Counted from the first letter of the stretch, positions 25,043-34,724 are shown. The stretch is DNA of 64,000 nucleotides from Sutcliffiella sp. FSL R7-0096 (GCF_038595065.1 NZ_CP152003.1:3700001-3764000), one strand, 5' to 3'. Notes: generated by a model not told the origin, from the sequence alone. A program made the numbers and translations.

Positions 25043-28000
25043 TTAAATAGTGTGCTTCAGTGTACCATTGGTATAGAATTGGATACTGCCATTATTGATT
25101 CGGACATAGTTATTGTTATCTCTCATAATACGCAAGTCCCCGCCTGTCATATCTATTTGAGCATCTCCTATGCCTAGGAAGAACTTCACCGGATCACTTA
25201 ACCCCCTTAATCTATTGATATTCAAATTTCCTTGCACATTGATGCCTCTGCCGACACCAGGAGTAAGGTTGATATCACGGCCTCCTGAAAGGACTATATC
25301 CCTTGAAGCATATAAAGTAGCGTCATGCGTATTGGCATTTATTCTACTAAACTGCAGACTAGACCAAGGTAATCCGTTTTCTTCTGAACGTAATTGAATC
25401 CCATTACTGTCTGTTACCATTGTTACTAAGGAATTACTAGAAAAAAGACCTTCACCATTGGAAAGGCGTGCAATTCGACTTGCATTTGTGGATTCCACTC
25501 TATCTCCAGATAGCGAAACGGATCCTTGACTTCCAATAGTAGAGATACTTACACCGGACAGACTTCCAGCTATAACTGTTCCGAGATTCGCACTTAACGC
25601 AGAAAGAGAGCTTACATTAATTTGTACAGCAGTGATTGTGTTAGTTCTAATCTTTCCGCCGTCAATCTCGGTGGTGTTTGGAAACTTCCATGCTTGAAAC
25701 TCTTCTGTTATTTCAAAAGGGTTTGGCTCCCAAGAAGTATTTTTATTTCCTTCCTCTAACATAACGTTTTTAACTTCAATCCATTTACCGCCAACTGATG
25801 CGTCTGTTGAACCGATTAACAGATAACCCACTTGCGTAGACCAAGGTGAAGTTAAAGAAACAGAAACCCTTGTATAATTTGAAGTATCTAAATTTACACT
25901 TAAATTTGGGAAAGATACGTTTGAGCCATCCCCCCTCATAAGATAGGTGTAATTCAAATTCTCTGCATTTCCCCTCACATCAAAAGAAAGCGTGTAGGTT
26001 TTCCCTTGGGTAATCTCGGTCTTTCTATAAACAGTATTACTACTTAACTGTAAGCCGAAATTTGTACCGCCCCCACCATAATTTACTCTCGCGCTGTGTC
26101 CAATCTCTAAAGCAGTTCTTATTTGAGTAGCATTAGTGCCCCATGCGGCGGTTTGTTGTAACATGGAACCTTTAAATATATTGGTTCCTCCAACTTGTAT
26201 TTTCGTGGGATCATATCCATTCGCAAAGGTCACATTTCCATCAATGTGAATTTTTGAGGAAAGGATCCTGGTACCTTCCGAGCTAAGGTTAATGGCTGCA
26301 ACTACCCCGTTCTTCTCTACCCGTAGGGCAATCTCACTCGCATGCTGCGTGATAGTGGATTCTGCTGTTGAAACTCTTGACTTCAAAGAGTTCTGATCAA
26401 TCAGGTACTCCTCAGTTCGGACTCGTTGCGTAATTTGATTAGCTTGTTGAGAGATGGATGATTCTGCATTATTCAACCTGGAAAGTAAGCTGTTTTGATC
26501 TGTATTATAGACGGACTGATTGACCTTACTCTCTATCAAGCTTGCATGTTGGGAGATAGTGGCCTCTGTGGTGGTGACTCTTCCTTCTACTGCGTTAAAA
26601 TCAATTTGAGACACCTTAGATGTAATATCCGTCTCTGTCTGTAAAATACGACTCTCTGCACTCTCGAAGCGTTGAACTACACCGTTTTGGTCCGTGTTGT
26701 AGGAGATGACACTAACCCGGCTGTCTACGGCATTATCGACTTCCACCTTCGTGTAGGTTTCCTCTTTATTCGCCTTGGATATTAATTGTCCATTCACATA
26801 TTCCAGACCAGCTTTTTCTCCCATTTCAGCGAGACTTGGCGTAATTTGTTTCCACCCGGAACCTGTCCATTTAAAATACACATCATCCGTGGTCCGAAGC
26901 CATAGTTGGTCTATAGCATAGTTTGTTCCAGAAGGTTCTGTTGCTTGGCGGATGATAGCAAGTTCTCTCTTTTGGACTTCCGTGTCGGTATGTTGAATGG
27001 CCTCTTGCTTTTTTTCTTCGGATACTATATCTGTGTACCACATTGCATCATCGAAGACACTTTTATCCTTGTTATCTACTGTCTCTTTATCGTAAGCTCC
27101 AACTTCTTCAGCAAAAGTAGGAGTCGCTTTCTCCCACTTTTGTGCATAGTGGTTCCAGGTGTAGATGACATCCAGCTGACCACTCGTATCTACCCATACC
27201 ATTCCTTGACGTGGGTTAGGTGGAGGGGTATCTCTTCGGATAACCTTCTGACCGTATAAGACTAGTAATTGTTTAAAGGTCTTTTTGATATCTTCCTCAG
27301 AATACTCAATGAAATCACCGAGTTTGTAGGATCGTTTACTCTTATCTGAAATTGAACGGGATATTTCTATAATTCTAGCTTCCAAATATAGTGGGGGGAC
27401 AAAGGATTCGTCTTTTATCCGGTTGATATCTCCCATCCGAACCTTTTCATGGGAAAGACCAAAATAATGTTCTAAAGCTGCTGCCGTGACTGTATATTCT
27501 ACAACCGAATTAACCATTTTCCCTAGTTGAGTTTTTCCTAGTTCGGTTAATCGTTCAAGAGTGATATTCTCATTATCAGTTTCCGGCTCATACAAAGCCC
27601 AAAGGTGTTTTCCATCCCTTCCCCACCGTTGTAATGCTTCATCATCGAAAATATCAACAGTTAAACGGCTGCCATCTTCCTGTTCAGGTCCCAAGACAAG
27701 TAAGGCTGTTACTATATCGGTAGATTCCTTCCGTTCAATCCCGATTAAGTCTTTCCCCAACTCTGTTTCTTTATTGGTTATTTCTCCCCGTTTTTTCACC
27801 ATATCCACATAGCGACCGGTGATTTTATGTCGGTTTGTCTCAACACGAAACCTTAACTCTAATCCAAAAAGACTGGCTAACTGTTTTAACACTTGAAAAG
27901 GATCTTTATAAGTATCAATGGTCACTTTTCTTATGCCAGCATGTTCGGTGATTCCACGTTTCCATCCTGTTCCTGCTAATGTCCAGTCCATAGAAGTGTT

Positions 28001-28345
28001 AACCGTTTGTCCTTCTAGTACAGTAGGGGGGATAGGCTTCTTTTGTTTTTTAATCTCGGTGTAGGATGCAACAGTGAAGATTTGTTTGGTACCATCACTA
28101 AATTGGTCCACCTCATAGATGATAAATTCCCTTAGATGACCTTCATCATCAGGAATTGCGACCAAGTTTCTTTTACTTGCGTGTATTGCTTCCGGAACAT
28201 CTGCACGCATGGAGAAATCAAAGTCTTCTTTGTTTTTTATATCTTCGGTATGGATATCATCCCAAAAAGGGGATTCACCCACTTGATGTTCTAATGAACC
28301 AAGGATTTCATCCGTTTTGGGGTCCAAGAAATGTATTTGACTAAT
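25043..28345 (-). CDS. Tail-associated protein Tal with receptor-binding C terminus
   Basis: About 1100 aa. The N-terminal 380 residues form a prophage-tail (gp18/Tal) domain starting ISQIHFLDPKTDEILGSLE. The middle (about 500-660) is a coiled coil in which a unit with TDQN...E/A-ES-I-Q-A--I--KV repeats four times. Residues about 690-850 look like a carbohydrate-binding beta sandwich (KGSMLQQTAAWG to KNVMLEEGNKNTSWEPNP). The C terminus is beta-helical. I place the start at ATT 28345: GGGGGG lies six bases before, it overlaps the dit stop as ATTAG, and there is no in-frame ATG or GTG; the next option is TTG at 28327 without a site. Confidence 0.85.
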   Translation of the reverse strand: MSQIHFLDPKTDEILGSLEHQVGESPFWDDIHTEDIKNKEDFDFSMRADVPEAIHASKRNLVAIPDDEGHLREFIIYEVDQFSDGTKQIFTVASYTEIKKQKKPIPPTVLEGQTVNTSMDWTLAGTGWKRGITEHAGIRKVTIDTYKDPFQVLKQLASLFGLELRFRVETNRHKITGRYVDMVKKRGEITNKETELGKDLIGIERKESTDIVTALLVLGPEQEDGSRLTVDIFDDEALQRWGRDGKHLWALYEPETDNENITLERLTELGKTQLGKMVNSVVEYTVTAAALEHYFGLSHEKVRMGDINRIKDESFVPPLYLEARIIEISRSISDKSKRSYKLGDFIEYSEEDIKKTFKQLLVLYGQKVIRRDTPPPNPRQGMVWVDTSGQLDVIYTWNHYAQKWEKATPTFAEEVGAYDKETVDNKDKSVFDDAMWYTDIVSEEKKQEAIQHTDTEVQKRELAIIRQATEPSGTNYAIDQLWLRTTDDVYFKWTGSGWKQITPSLAEMGEKAGLEYVNGQLISKANKEETYTKVEVDNAVDSRVSVISYNTDQNGVVQRFESAESRILQTETDITSKVSQIDFNAVEGRVTTTEATISQHASLIESKVNQSVYNTDQNSLLSRLNNAESSISQQANQITQRVRTEEYLIDQNSLKSRVSTAESTITQHASEIALRVEKNGVVAAINLSSEGTRILSSKIHIDGNVTFANGYDPTKIQVGGTNIFKGSMLQQTAAWGTNATQIRTALEIGHSARVNYGGGGTNFGLQLSSNTVYRKTEITQGKTYTLSFDVRGNAENLNYTYLMRGDGSNVSFPNLSVNLDTSNYTRVSVSLTSPWSTQVGYLLIGSTDASVGGKWIEVKNVMLEEGNKNTSWEPNPFEITEEFQAWKFPNTTEIDGGKIRTNTITAVQINVSSLSALSANLGTVIAGSLSGVSISTIGSQGSVSLSGDRVESTNASRIARLSNGEGLFSSNSLVTMVTDSNGIQLRSEENGLPWSSLQFSRINANTHDATLYASRDIVLSGGRDINLTPGVGRGINVQGNLNINRLRGLSDPVKFFLGIGDAQIDMTGGDLRIMRDNNNYVRINNGSIQFYTNGTLKHTI

Positions 28346-29774
28346 GGTAAACCCCCCTTACTTTTGCCTCAATGTCTACGGCATCTCCTGGAATGACCAT
28401 TAAGGCAGTGTCTCCCCTTTTTATTGGGAAGTAGGAAGAACCGAAGTCTTTGAGTTTTATCTTATCCTCTCCATTTATCCGAATGGATTTTGCTTTATGA
28501 TCTATTGAAATCTCGTCCCCAGGTTTTGCAATGAAAGGAATTTTGGAACCAGAAACATCATTCAATTTAAGTACCCGAATCTGCTGGATACGCATGGTTG
28601 CCGGGCTGTTTGTACCGCTCACCCCGGCATGAATTTGTATCCCAGCTAGATCTGCATTAACGCTTTCATCGATACGGGTTGCTTCCATCACACCGATATG
28701 GACCCCATCAATATTTGCAATGTAGGCTTCCCATTTCCCGTTCCTTCGGGACAACCTTAAAATTCCTGTGAAGTAATCCCACTGTTTTGGATTGGGAGGA
28801 GAACCAGCGATAATGAACGTGCCCCCAATATGTGGGCCTACCCTTGCTTCACCTTGCTGAAGGTAGTTATATCGATGGATGTCTTTAAATGCTAGCTTTG
28901 CGAACCTTGTCCCATTTGCATCTAAAAGATAGAGTTCTATTCTTCCAACGCCAGCATGATTCATGGAGAAAAACTTACATCGCATTTCCACTTGGAAGTC
29001 TTTAAGAGGCTGAGAGATTGATTTTTGTAAGGATGGACCATGCCAAGCTTCACCTGACCCGAAACTGTCTACTTGAAATCCTTCTGATCCGGTCATGAAA
29101 CTTCCTGCCACGATTCCTCCATCCACCTGGGAAGCATTTGCCCAACCAACCAATGTGTTCATAGAGTCGGACAAAATTACATCAGTAGGACTAATCACGG
29201 TATCTTCTATTGTGGCCGGCATCCCGATTCTCATGTGGGCTTCATCGCTCAATATATCTAAATGAGTAATGTTCTTCTTCACAGTAAACTTAAAATTAGG
29301 ATAAGATTTAACCGTTCCGGGGTTGTTCAAGACAACGATATTTGTTTCCTCTGTACCAGCTGCTTTGATGAAGGTTCTCTCATTCCCATATCCATAAGGA
29401 TCCAAACACAAAAACTGAATGGTTCCTTTCCTCAAGTCTACAATTTTTTCAAAATCCTCTAGGGTGTTTTGCACAACGGCAAAGTATGTCCGGCCAGGTT
29501 CATCATCAAATTGAAGAGGAACTGCTTCTTCAGTTATCAGCCATAACGCTAATTCGTCTTTTATTTGGAGTGCGTGCATGTCATTTTGTACTTTGAACCC
29601 AATAGGTTGTTCAATCAATAAGACATCAGTGTCTGTTGACTGCAGATAAGCTCCAGGTCTATTAGGTAGACGTAACAGGTTTCTAATTAAAGGGGAAAAG
29701 GGGGGCTTTTTTCTCCCCTTTAACAAGTGAATCCAAGGCTTTTTGATGTTATTAAAAGATAATGAGTTACTCAA
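28341..29774 (-). CDS. Distal tail protein Dit with carbohydrate-binding insertion
   Basis: Hub joining tail tube and baseplate. I choose TTG at 29774 (SNSLSFNNIKKPW follows) because GAGGGG lies seven bases upstream and it overlaps the tape-measure stop; longer frames lack a site. 477 aa is much longer than a plain Dit (about 250). Residues 1-180 are the Sipho_tail domain. Residues about 205-410 (SDSMNTLVGWANAS to IRVLKLND) look like a concanavalin-like beta sandwich, as in evolved Dits that bind host sugars. Confidence 0.85.
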   Translation of the reverse strand: MSNSLSFNNIKKPWIHLLKGRKKPPFSPLIRNLLRLPNRPGAYLQSTDTDVLLIEQPIGFKVQNDMHALQIKDELALWLITEEAVPLQFDDEPGRTYFAVVQNTLEDFEKIVDLRKGTIQFLCLDPYGYGNERTFIKAAGTEETNIVVLNNPGTVKSYPNFKFTVKKNITHLDILSDEAHMRIGMPATIEDTVISPTDVILSDSMNTLVGWANASQVDGGIVAGSFMTGSEGFQVDSFGSGEAWHGPSLQKSISQPLKDFQVEMRCKFFSMNHAGVGRIELYLLDANGTRFAKLAFKDIHRYNYLQQGEARVGPHIGGTFIIAGSPPNPKQWDYFTGILRLSRRNGKWEAYIANIDGVHIGVMEATRIDESVNADLAGIQIHAGVSGTNSPATMRIQQIRVLKLNDVSGSKIPFIAKPGDEISIDHKAKSIRINGEDKIKLKDFGSSYFPIKRGDTALMVIPGDAVDIEAKVRGVYH

Positions 29775-32700
29775 ATTTACCCCTCTTCCCTTTGTTTCTT
29801 TCTTGAAATTCTGAAATGATAGGCTCAAGTAATCTACCAACTTCTCTTTCTTTTAAAATGATAGAATGTCCAGCTAATAGAGCCATTAACTGTTCTTTTT
29901 CAATACCGATAACTTGCTGGATTAACTCAATGAGAGCATCTAGTTTTTCTTCGAGTTTTGAAAATCCGGTATCATTTACTCCAGGGTTTGGAAGTTGGTT
30001 AGGTCGTTTGTTGTTTTGAATGTCTTTCCCGGCCAAAGCCAATAATTTCATTGCATCTGTTCTCTTATTGGGATCGGTAGGAATTATCCATTCTGGCCAT
30101 CCGCCCTCGGCAATACGATAAAGTCCTTCAGAGTTGATTTTCCCACCAGTTCCAAATTCCTCCGGCGCTTTAACACCCTTCAACTTATTCGTTATGAATT
30201 GCAAGCTAGAACTTTTCATCTTGTTGAACATGCTCTTACCAAACCCATTAAACATACCTGGTAGACTTGGAGTAGAAACACCAAACATATCTAACGCCAT
30301 ACTAAATAACTTGGATGGGTTTGTAATGAGGGACCAAACATCAGATGCAACATTCTTTGTTTTATTCCATGCTGATTTTAACCACCCTGTACCTTCAGCA
30401 TAAGCAGGGTATAGGCTGGAAAGCATGGACTCTGTTTCCTTGTTTGGTAAAACTGATGTCCCTTTAGGCAGGTTCAAGAACTGTGGTCCTTGCTCTCCTA
30501 ACATTGCATATCCAACGCCAGGTATATGGGCAAGCTCACGACCTTCTTCCCCAACGACTGCAGGACCCCCAGGATGATTATCTATCCCTTTGGCATATTG
30601 TGGAACAGACCAAAGAGAAATCGCTCCAGAAGCACCCACTTTTCCAAGGATCCAGTTAACTCCGTTAATAACACCGTTAACACCTTTTCCAAGCATAGAT
30701 GCCATATTATTGGCCACCGCACGGACACCATCAGTAACCTTTCCGGCCATGCTCTTAATTCCTTGGCCGATTTTTCCTGGAAGGGCTTTTGCTCCCGCGA
30801 CTAAATCGTTAAATTTCTTTAAACCGTCATCTACGAAACTCTTGAAATTGATCTTGGCTAGGGCAACAAATGACTTTATTCCAGAAATGGCATTATCCCA
30901 TCCGTTTTTAAGGCTCGAACCAAATGATTTTACAAATCCAACTACCCCTTTTGTAATTCGGCCAAAGAAAGAAAGCTGGATTAAGTTCCAAACAAAAGTA
31001 ATCGCTCCCGAAAACATTTGTTTAATTCCTTCCCACATTTTCGAGAAGTCGCCTGTTAGCAAACCTGAGAAAAATTTCACCGCGCCCATGATGATGTTAA
31101 GCGCGCCTGTGATAACTCCTTGGATATTCCCCCAAACAGATTTGATCAAGGCTAGGATGAATGGCATGGCAAATTTTATGACTGGTAGAATGACATTTTC
31201 AAAAGTGGCTTTTATGAACTTGCCGATATTAGATAGCGCACCCATGATCGTGGCGCTGTTCTCTGCCCAAAATTGTTGGATTACCGCTAGTTGTTCCTGA
31301 AAGAAGGAAACAACAGCACCTATTGCTGGCTTTATTGCATTTAACGCATCTTGTCCAAGAGTAAATAATGCCGATAGTAACCTCTGAACCCCTTCACGGA
31401 AGGTTTCCGAGTTCTTATAAAGAGCAATAAATCCCGTTGTGAGGATTGTTAAAAGGCCTATGGTAATTCCTACAGGTCCTGTAAACGCCATAAATCCTAT
31501 CCGTAGCCATTTTAGAAGACCACCAGCCTTTGCGATGCTCGCCATTACGGGTGCAAGTGTGGTGAGGATATTTCCTAGAAAAATAATGAACATTCCGCCA
31601 ATGGTCAGAATAGGACCAATAGCTGCAAGTAATCCCCCGAAAACTACGATAGCCATTTTCACTTGTGGACTAAGATTGTTAAGCCAGGTAACGACTCCTT
31701 TTACTTTGTCAGCCATTACGGTGAGGGCAGGAAGCATTGCCTCGTAGATAGAAATAGCAAATCCCTCTAAGCCTGACTTTATCTCTCGTAGGGTCCCCCC
31801 TAGAGTTCCCTCCATGATATCTGCCATTCTTTGGGCAGATCCGTTGGAATTGTCGATAGCATGTGAAAGCTTTTCGTAATCTGCCTCGGAGGCGTTAACG
31901 ATAGCGAGTGCTCCTGACATTGCTTCTTTTCCAAAGATTGTTGCAGCCGAGGAAGCCTGTTGTTGTTCTGTTAATCCTCCAAGGGATTCCCGAATGTTAA
32001 GCATTACCTCATCAAAGCTTTTCATTTCCCCTTCACTATCTGTTAGAGAAATTCCTAGCCTATCCATTTCTTTCTTCATTGCAGCAGTCGGTTTGGCAAG
32101 GTTGGTCATCATCGTTCTTAACGCTGTACCAGCTTTTTCGCCTTTAATACCCGAATTACTCATAATCCCTATAGCCTTTGCTGTATCTTCTACGCTGTAT
32201 TTAAGCGCACCGGATACAGGAGCAACATATTCAAAGGCCTTTCCGAGACCCATAACATCTGTATTTGCACTAGAGGAGGCAGCAGCCAACACATCAGCAA
32301 ACCTTGCTGAATCCTCTGCTTGCATCCCAAAGGCACTTAATGCATCGGTTACGATATCAGATACCGCTGCAAGATCCTCACCTGATGCTGCAGCTAAGGC
32401 CATAATCCCCTCAATACCGCCTAGCATTTGTTTGGTATCCCATCCGGCAAGTGCCATGTAATTGAGGGCATCTGCTGATTCGCTTGCACTAAACTTTGTT
32501 GTAGCACCCATTTCCTTTGCTTTTTCTCGGAGTTCTAACAGTTCATCGCCTGTTGCTCCAGAAACAGCTTGCACTTTAGCCATACTATCATCAAAATCAA
32601 TACCAACTTTGGTGGCCATGGCTGCGAACCCAACAAGTGGCGCTGTCACATACATGGATAAGGATTTTCCGACTTCCTTCATGTTGGTCCCGAATCCAAT

Positions 32701-33144
32701 CAATTTGTTCCCGGCTGAGTCCAGTGTTTCGCCAAATTTCGTCCAACCAGAAGAAGCTATGCGCTGTTCTTCTTTCATGTCCTTTAATTCCTGTGTTACA
32801 CCTTCAACATACCGTTCCAGGTTGCGAAGTGCAGCTGATTGATTGTTGTATTCTGCAGCTGCCTTTTCTGCTTCAACGGACCCTTCCCCGTGTTCTTTTA
32901 CCATTTTTTCGTAACTTTTCTGGGCTTTATCAGTGATAGCGCGTTGCACTTCAATCTTTTTGTTCAGACCAGCCAGTCTGGTTTCGTACTTGGCGATGGA
33001 ACGATCCCCACGATCAAAGGCAGACATGTTGGATTTCATTTCACTGTTAACCAGTTTTAATTTAGAATTTAAACTTTTAAGGCCACTATCCACCTTGATA
33101 GAGTCCAGGTCTAATCCAATCGAAAGACCTTCAATTCTTTGCAT
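29767..33144 (-). CDS. Tail tape measure protein
   Basis: 1125 aa. An N-terminal coiled coil (1-120) precedes a TP901-type domain (about 150-480, with EGIMALAAASGEDLAAVSDIVTDAL and FGKEAMSGALA). Several hydrophobic stretches occur at about 500-600, and glycine-rich C-terminal motifs (GGPAVVGEEGRE, GEQGPQFLNLPKGTSVLP) follow. From the usual 0.15 nm per residue, the tail would be about 170 nm. ATG at 33144. Confidence 0.95.
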   Translation of the reverse strand: MQRIEGLSIGLDLDSIKVDSGLKSLNSKLKLVNSEMKSNMSAFDRGDRSIAKYETRLAGLNKKIEVQRAITDKAQKSYEKMVKEHGEGSVEAEKAAAEYNNQSAALRNLERYVEGVTQELKDMKEEQRIASSGWTKFGETLDSAGNKLIGFGTNMKEVGKSLSMYVTAPLVGFAAMATKVGIDFDDSMAKVQAVSGATGDELLELREKAKEMGATTKFSASESADALNYMALAGWDTKQMLGGIEGIMALAAASGEDLAAVSDIVTDALSAFGMQAEDSARFADVLAAASSSANTDVMGLGKAFEYVAPVSGALKYSVEDTAKAIGIMSNSGIKGEKAGTALRTMMTNLAKPTAAMKKEMDRLGISLTDSEGEMKSFDEVMLNIRESLGGLTEQQQASSAATIFGKEAMSGALAIVNASEADYEKLSHAIDNSNGSAQRMADIMEGTLGGTLREIKSGLEGFAISIYEAMLPALTVMADKVKGVVTWLNNLSPQVKMAIVVFGGLLAAIGPILTIGGMFIIFLGNILTTLAPVMASIAKAGGLLKWLRIGFMAFTGPVGITIGLLTILTTGFIALYKNSETFREGVQRLLSALFTLGQDALNAIKPAIGAVVSFFQEQLAVIQQFWAENSATIMGALSNIGKFIKATFENVILPVIKFAMPFILALIKSVWGNIQGVITGALNIIMGAVKFFSGLLTGDFSKMWEGIKQMFSGAITFVWNLIQLSFFGRITKGVVGFVKSFGSSLKNGWDNAISGIKSFVALAKINFKSFVDDGLKKFNDLVAGAKALPGKIGQGIKSMAGKVTDGVRAVANNMASMLGKGVNGVINGVNWILGKVGASGAISLWSVPQYAKGIDNHPGGPAVVGEEGRELAHIPGVGYAMLGEQGPQFLNLPKGTSVLPNKETESMLSSLYPAYAEGTGWLKSAWNKTKNVASDVWSLITNPSKLFSMALDMFGVSTPSLPGMFNGFGKSMFNKMKSSSLQFITNKLKGVKAPEEFGTGGKINSEGLYRIAEGGWPEWIIPTDPNKRTDAMKLLALAGKDIQNNKRPNQLPNPGVNDTGFSKLEEKLDALIELIQQVIGIEKEQLMALLAGHSIILKEREVGRLLEPIISEFQERNKGKRGKFE

Positions 33145-33179
33145 CTTTTACCCTCCCTTCCATACCAATAAAAAAACCC

Positions 33180-33392
33180 TTAACCCCCAAATGCAGCGAT
33201 TAAAGACTTTTCTTGTTTTGGTTTATTTTTCTCTCTCAAGAGTTCTACCATGAAATGAAAGGGCATGTTCAGAATTTCATTGATGTCTTTTCCATCCTTC
33301 ATCATTTGCAAAATCAACTTGTCCATATATTCCTTTTGCTTGGAAGGAGAGAAGTCTTCATCACTCAATTCTTCTTCTCTAGGAACTTTTTT
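33180..33392 (-). CDS. gpT part of the tail assembly chaperone, reached by -1 frameshift
   Basis: The frame after the slip reads VPREEELSDEDFSPSKQKEY and ends KPKQEKSLIAAFGG. It has no ATG or ribosome site of its own; the first possible start is a TTG inside the gpG end. It should therefore be made only as a gpG-T fusion. It carries the acidic/helical content normal for gpT and lies directly before the tape measure gene, whose folding it assists. Confidence 0.85.
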   Translation of the reverse strand, partial: KKVPREEELSDEDFSPSKQKEYMDKLILQMMKDGKDINEILNMPFHFMVELLREKNKPKQEKSLIAAFGG

Positions 33393-33739
33393 GTGGCATC
33401 AGTCTGCTGTCCATTGGCCACAAAAGCCAGCTGTTCTTGTAATTCCTGCATAGCGTTTGGAGCATGTAAACCATTGATTAAATCTTCTTTGGTGAACTGT
33501 TTGTTATAGACTTTCTCGGCAATGAAGTTCACCATTTTGTCCATTAATACTTTTTCTTTTCCTGGTTCCTCTTCTTTGGAACTCTCTTCGATTTCGTCTT
33601 TCAAGTCCATCGCTTCATATACCACACCAAAGGGGATGAAAACTGGTGTCAGATAGTTTTTCGTGACTACTTCCTCCCCGTTTACTCCTGTTACAAGTTC
33701 GATTCGGTTACGTTTTAAGTTTGCCATTTTGTTTTCCAT
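33365..33739 (-). CDS. Tail assembly chaperone gpG
   Basis: 124 aa, helical, starting MENKMANLKRNRIELVTG; position between major tail and tape measure identifies it. The main product ends at the TGA at 33365. The slippery A-AAA-AAG lies nine codons before the stop. The ratio of gpG to gpG-T is set by the slip and is critical for tail length assembly in lambda. Confidence 0.88.
   Translation of the reverse strand: MENKMANLKRNRIELVTGVNGEEVVTKNYLTPVFIPFGVVYEAMDLKDEIEESSKEEEPGKEKVLMDKMVNFIAEKVYNKQFTKEDLINGLHAPNAMQELQEQLAFVANGQQTDATKKFLEKKN
33386..33392 (-). other. -1 frameshift slippery heptamer AAAAAAG
   Basis: In the gpG frame the codons read ACA AAA AAG, so the heptamer A AAA AAG is in the correct phase for tandem -1 slippage. 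After slipping, the gpT frame is open for 70 codons. Confidence 0.85.
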
Positions 33740-33757
33740 CCTCTCAAAAAGATAAAA

Positions 33758-33781
33758 AGAACAAGCGCTTACGCCTGTTCT
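33758..33781 (-). terminator. Hairpin with U-run before the tail chaperone
   Basis: AGAACAAGCG / CGCCTGTTCT stem overlapping the end of the 111-aa gene, followed on the minus strand by TTTTTATC. It may attenuate late transcription upstream of gpG. Confidence 0.7.
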
Positions 33782-34104
33782 TTAATCAATGGTTTTCCGA
33801 TTTTGTTGTTGCTGGAAAGTAACTCCTGGATTCTTTCTTCATCAGGATCACTTTCTGCTCTGCGAGGATAAATGTCCCCTGCGATATATACAGTGTTATT
33901 GTCCTGTAAATCCTTAAAATCACGAATGACTACATAGGTTATTGGATCTGGTTCCAGTTCTAATTCTTCTTTCAATGTTTCTTCTGTTTCATTTTTTTCA
34001 GCTTGTTTCTGCTCTAGTAATTGAGTTAACTGTTCTCTTGTTGCCTTTTTATCAAACTCAACGCCTAATTCCGTAAGCTTTTCTTTCAATTCAGGAGTTT
34101 TCAT
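33769..34104 (-). CDS. HeH/LEM-like domain protein, 111 aa
   Basis: Residues 1-32 (TPELKEKLTELGVEFDKKATREQLTQLLEQK) fit the helix-extended-helix fold that appears in phage proteins and sometimes binds DNA. The rest is acidic with a beta segment ITYVVIRDFKDLQDN. It lies between major tail protein and gpG, where an Ig-like or accessory protein is sometimes found. ATG at 34104 is spaced two bases from the previous stop. Function uncertain. Confidence 0.6.
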   Translation of the reverse strand: MKTPELKEKLTELGVEFDKKATREQLTQLLEQKQAEKNETEETLKEELELEPDPITYVVIRDFKDLQDNNTVYIAGDIYPRRAESDPDEERIQELLSSNNKIGKPLIKEQA

Positions 34105-34106
34105 GC

Positions 34107-34709
34107 TTATGCCCCTTCCGGTAACGCACCTGGGAACGGCACTCCAAAGATTTTTGTAAACAATGCATCTCTATTGGTGTTTATACCTTTTTTATCTGCT
34201 GCAAAGATAACCGACTTTTCTGATTCAAATCCCGTCACTTTACGGTCCATAAACTGAGCGACAATTTCTTCAGCAGTAAATTCAGTTGTTCCACCGGCTT
34301 TTGACTTTCCTGAAACGTTAGGACGGGTAAAAATACCTTTAGGCAGCCCGACATATTCAACTGATCCATCTTCAAATGTTTTAACGAAGATAACAGCTAC
34401 GTATGGAGGTTTGTCCGTTCCACCGATGGCTGTTAGTCCTTCTACGGTCTCCAACCCTAACAAACGTTGTTTGTCCTCAATGGGAATCTTGTGAAAAGTA
34501 GAGTTGACAGAAATATCCCCATTAGATACGGCCATTTCTGCTGTAGTGTTATCACCATAAGCTCGTACAACTTCTTGGGGCATTTCCACCGTGATTTCCT
34601 GCAAGAACTTTACTCGCTCAATTTGAGTGGCTGTAGTTCCATCACCAATAATCCCATAATAAAACCCGTCTACTCCTGTAGAGGCTCTATAATTCTTTTC
34701 TTCTGGCAT
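34107..34709 (-). CDS. Major tail protein (phi13 family)
   Basis: 200 aa. Forms the tail tube. The composition (GVDGFYYGIIGDGTTATQIERV, TVEMPQEVVRAYGDNTTAEMAVSNGD) and position after the tail-completion gene support it. ATG at 34709 follows AAAAGGAGC. Confidence 0.88.
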   Translation of the reverse strand: MPEEKNYRASTGVDGFYYGIIGDGTTATQIERVKFLQEITVEMPQEVVRAYGDNTTAEMAVSNGDISVNSTFHKIPIEDKQRLLGLETVEGLTAIGGTDKPPYVAVIFVKTFEDGSVEYVGLPKGIFTRPNVSGKSKAGGTTEFTAEEIVAQFMDRKVTGFESEKSVIFAADKKGINTNRDALFTKIFGVPFPGALPEGA

Positions 34710-34724
34710 ATTTGTTCGCTCCTT

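Noticed and set aside
30590-31300. 236-codon open frame on the plus strand
   Set aside because: It is antisense to the tape measure gene, has no ribosome site and only reflects that gene's codon pattern. The same applies to open frames at 31994-32461, 32462-32842 and 36469-36948.
33180-33368. Independent gene for gpT starting at TTG 33368
   Set aside because: No ribosome site; the in-phase AAAAAAG heptamer and known tail-chaperone biology explain the frame better.
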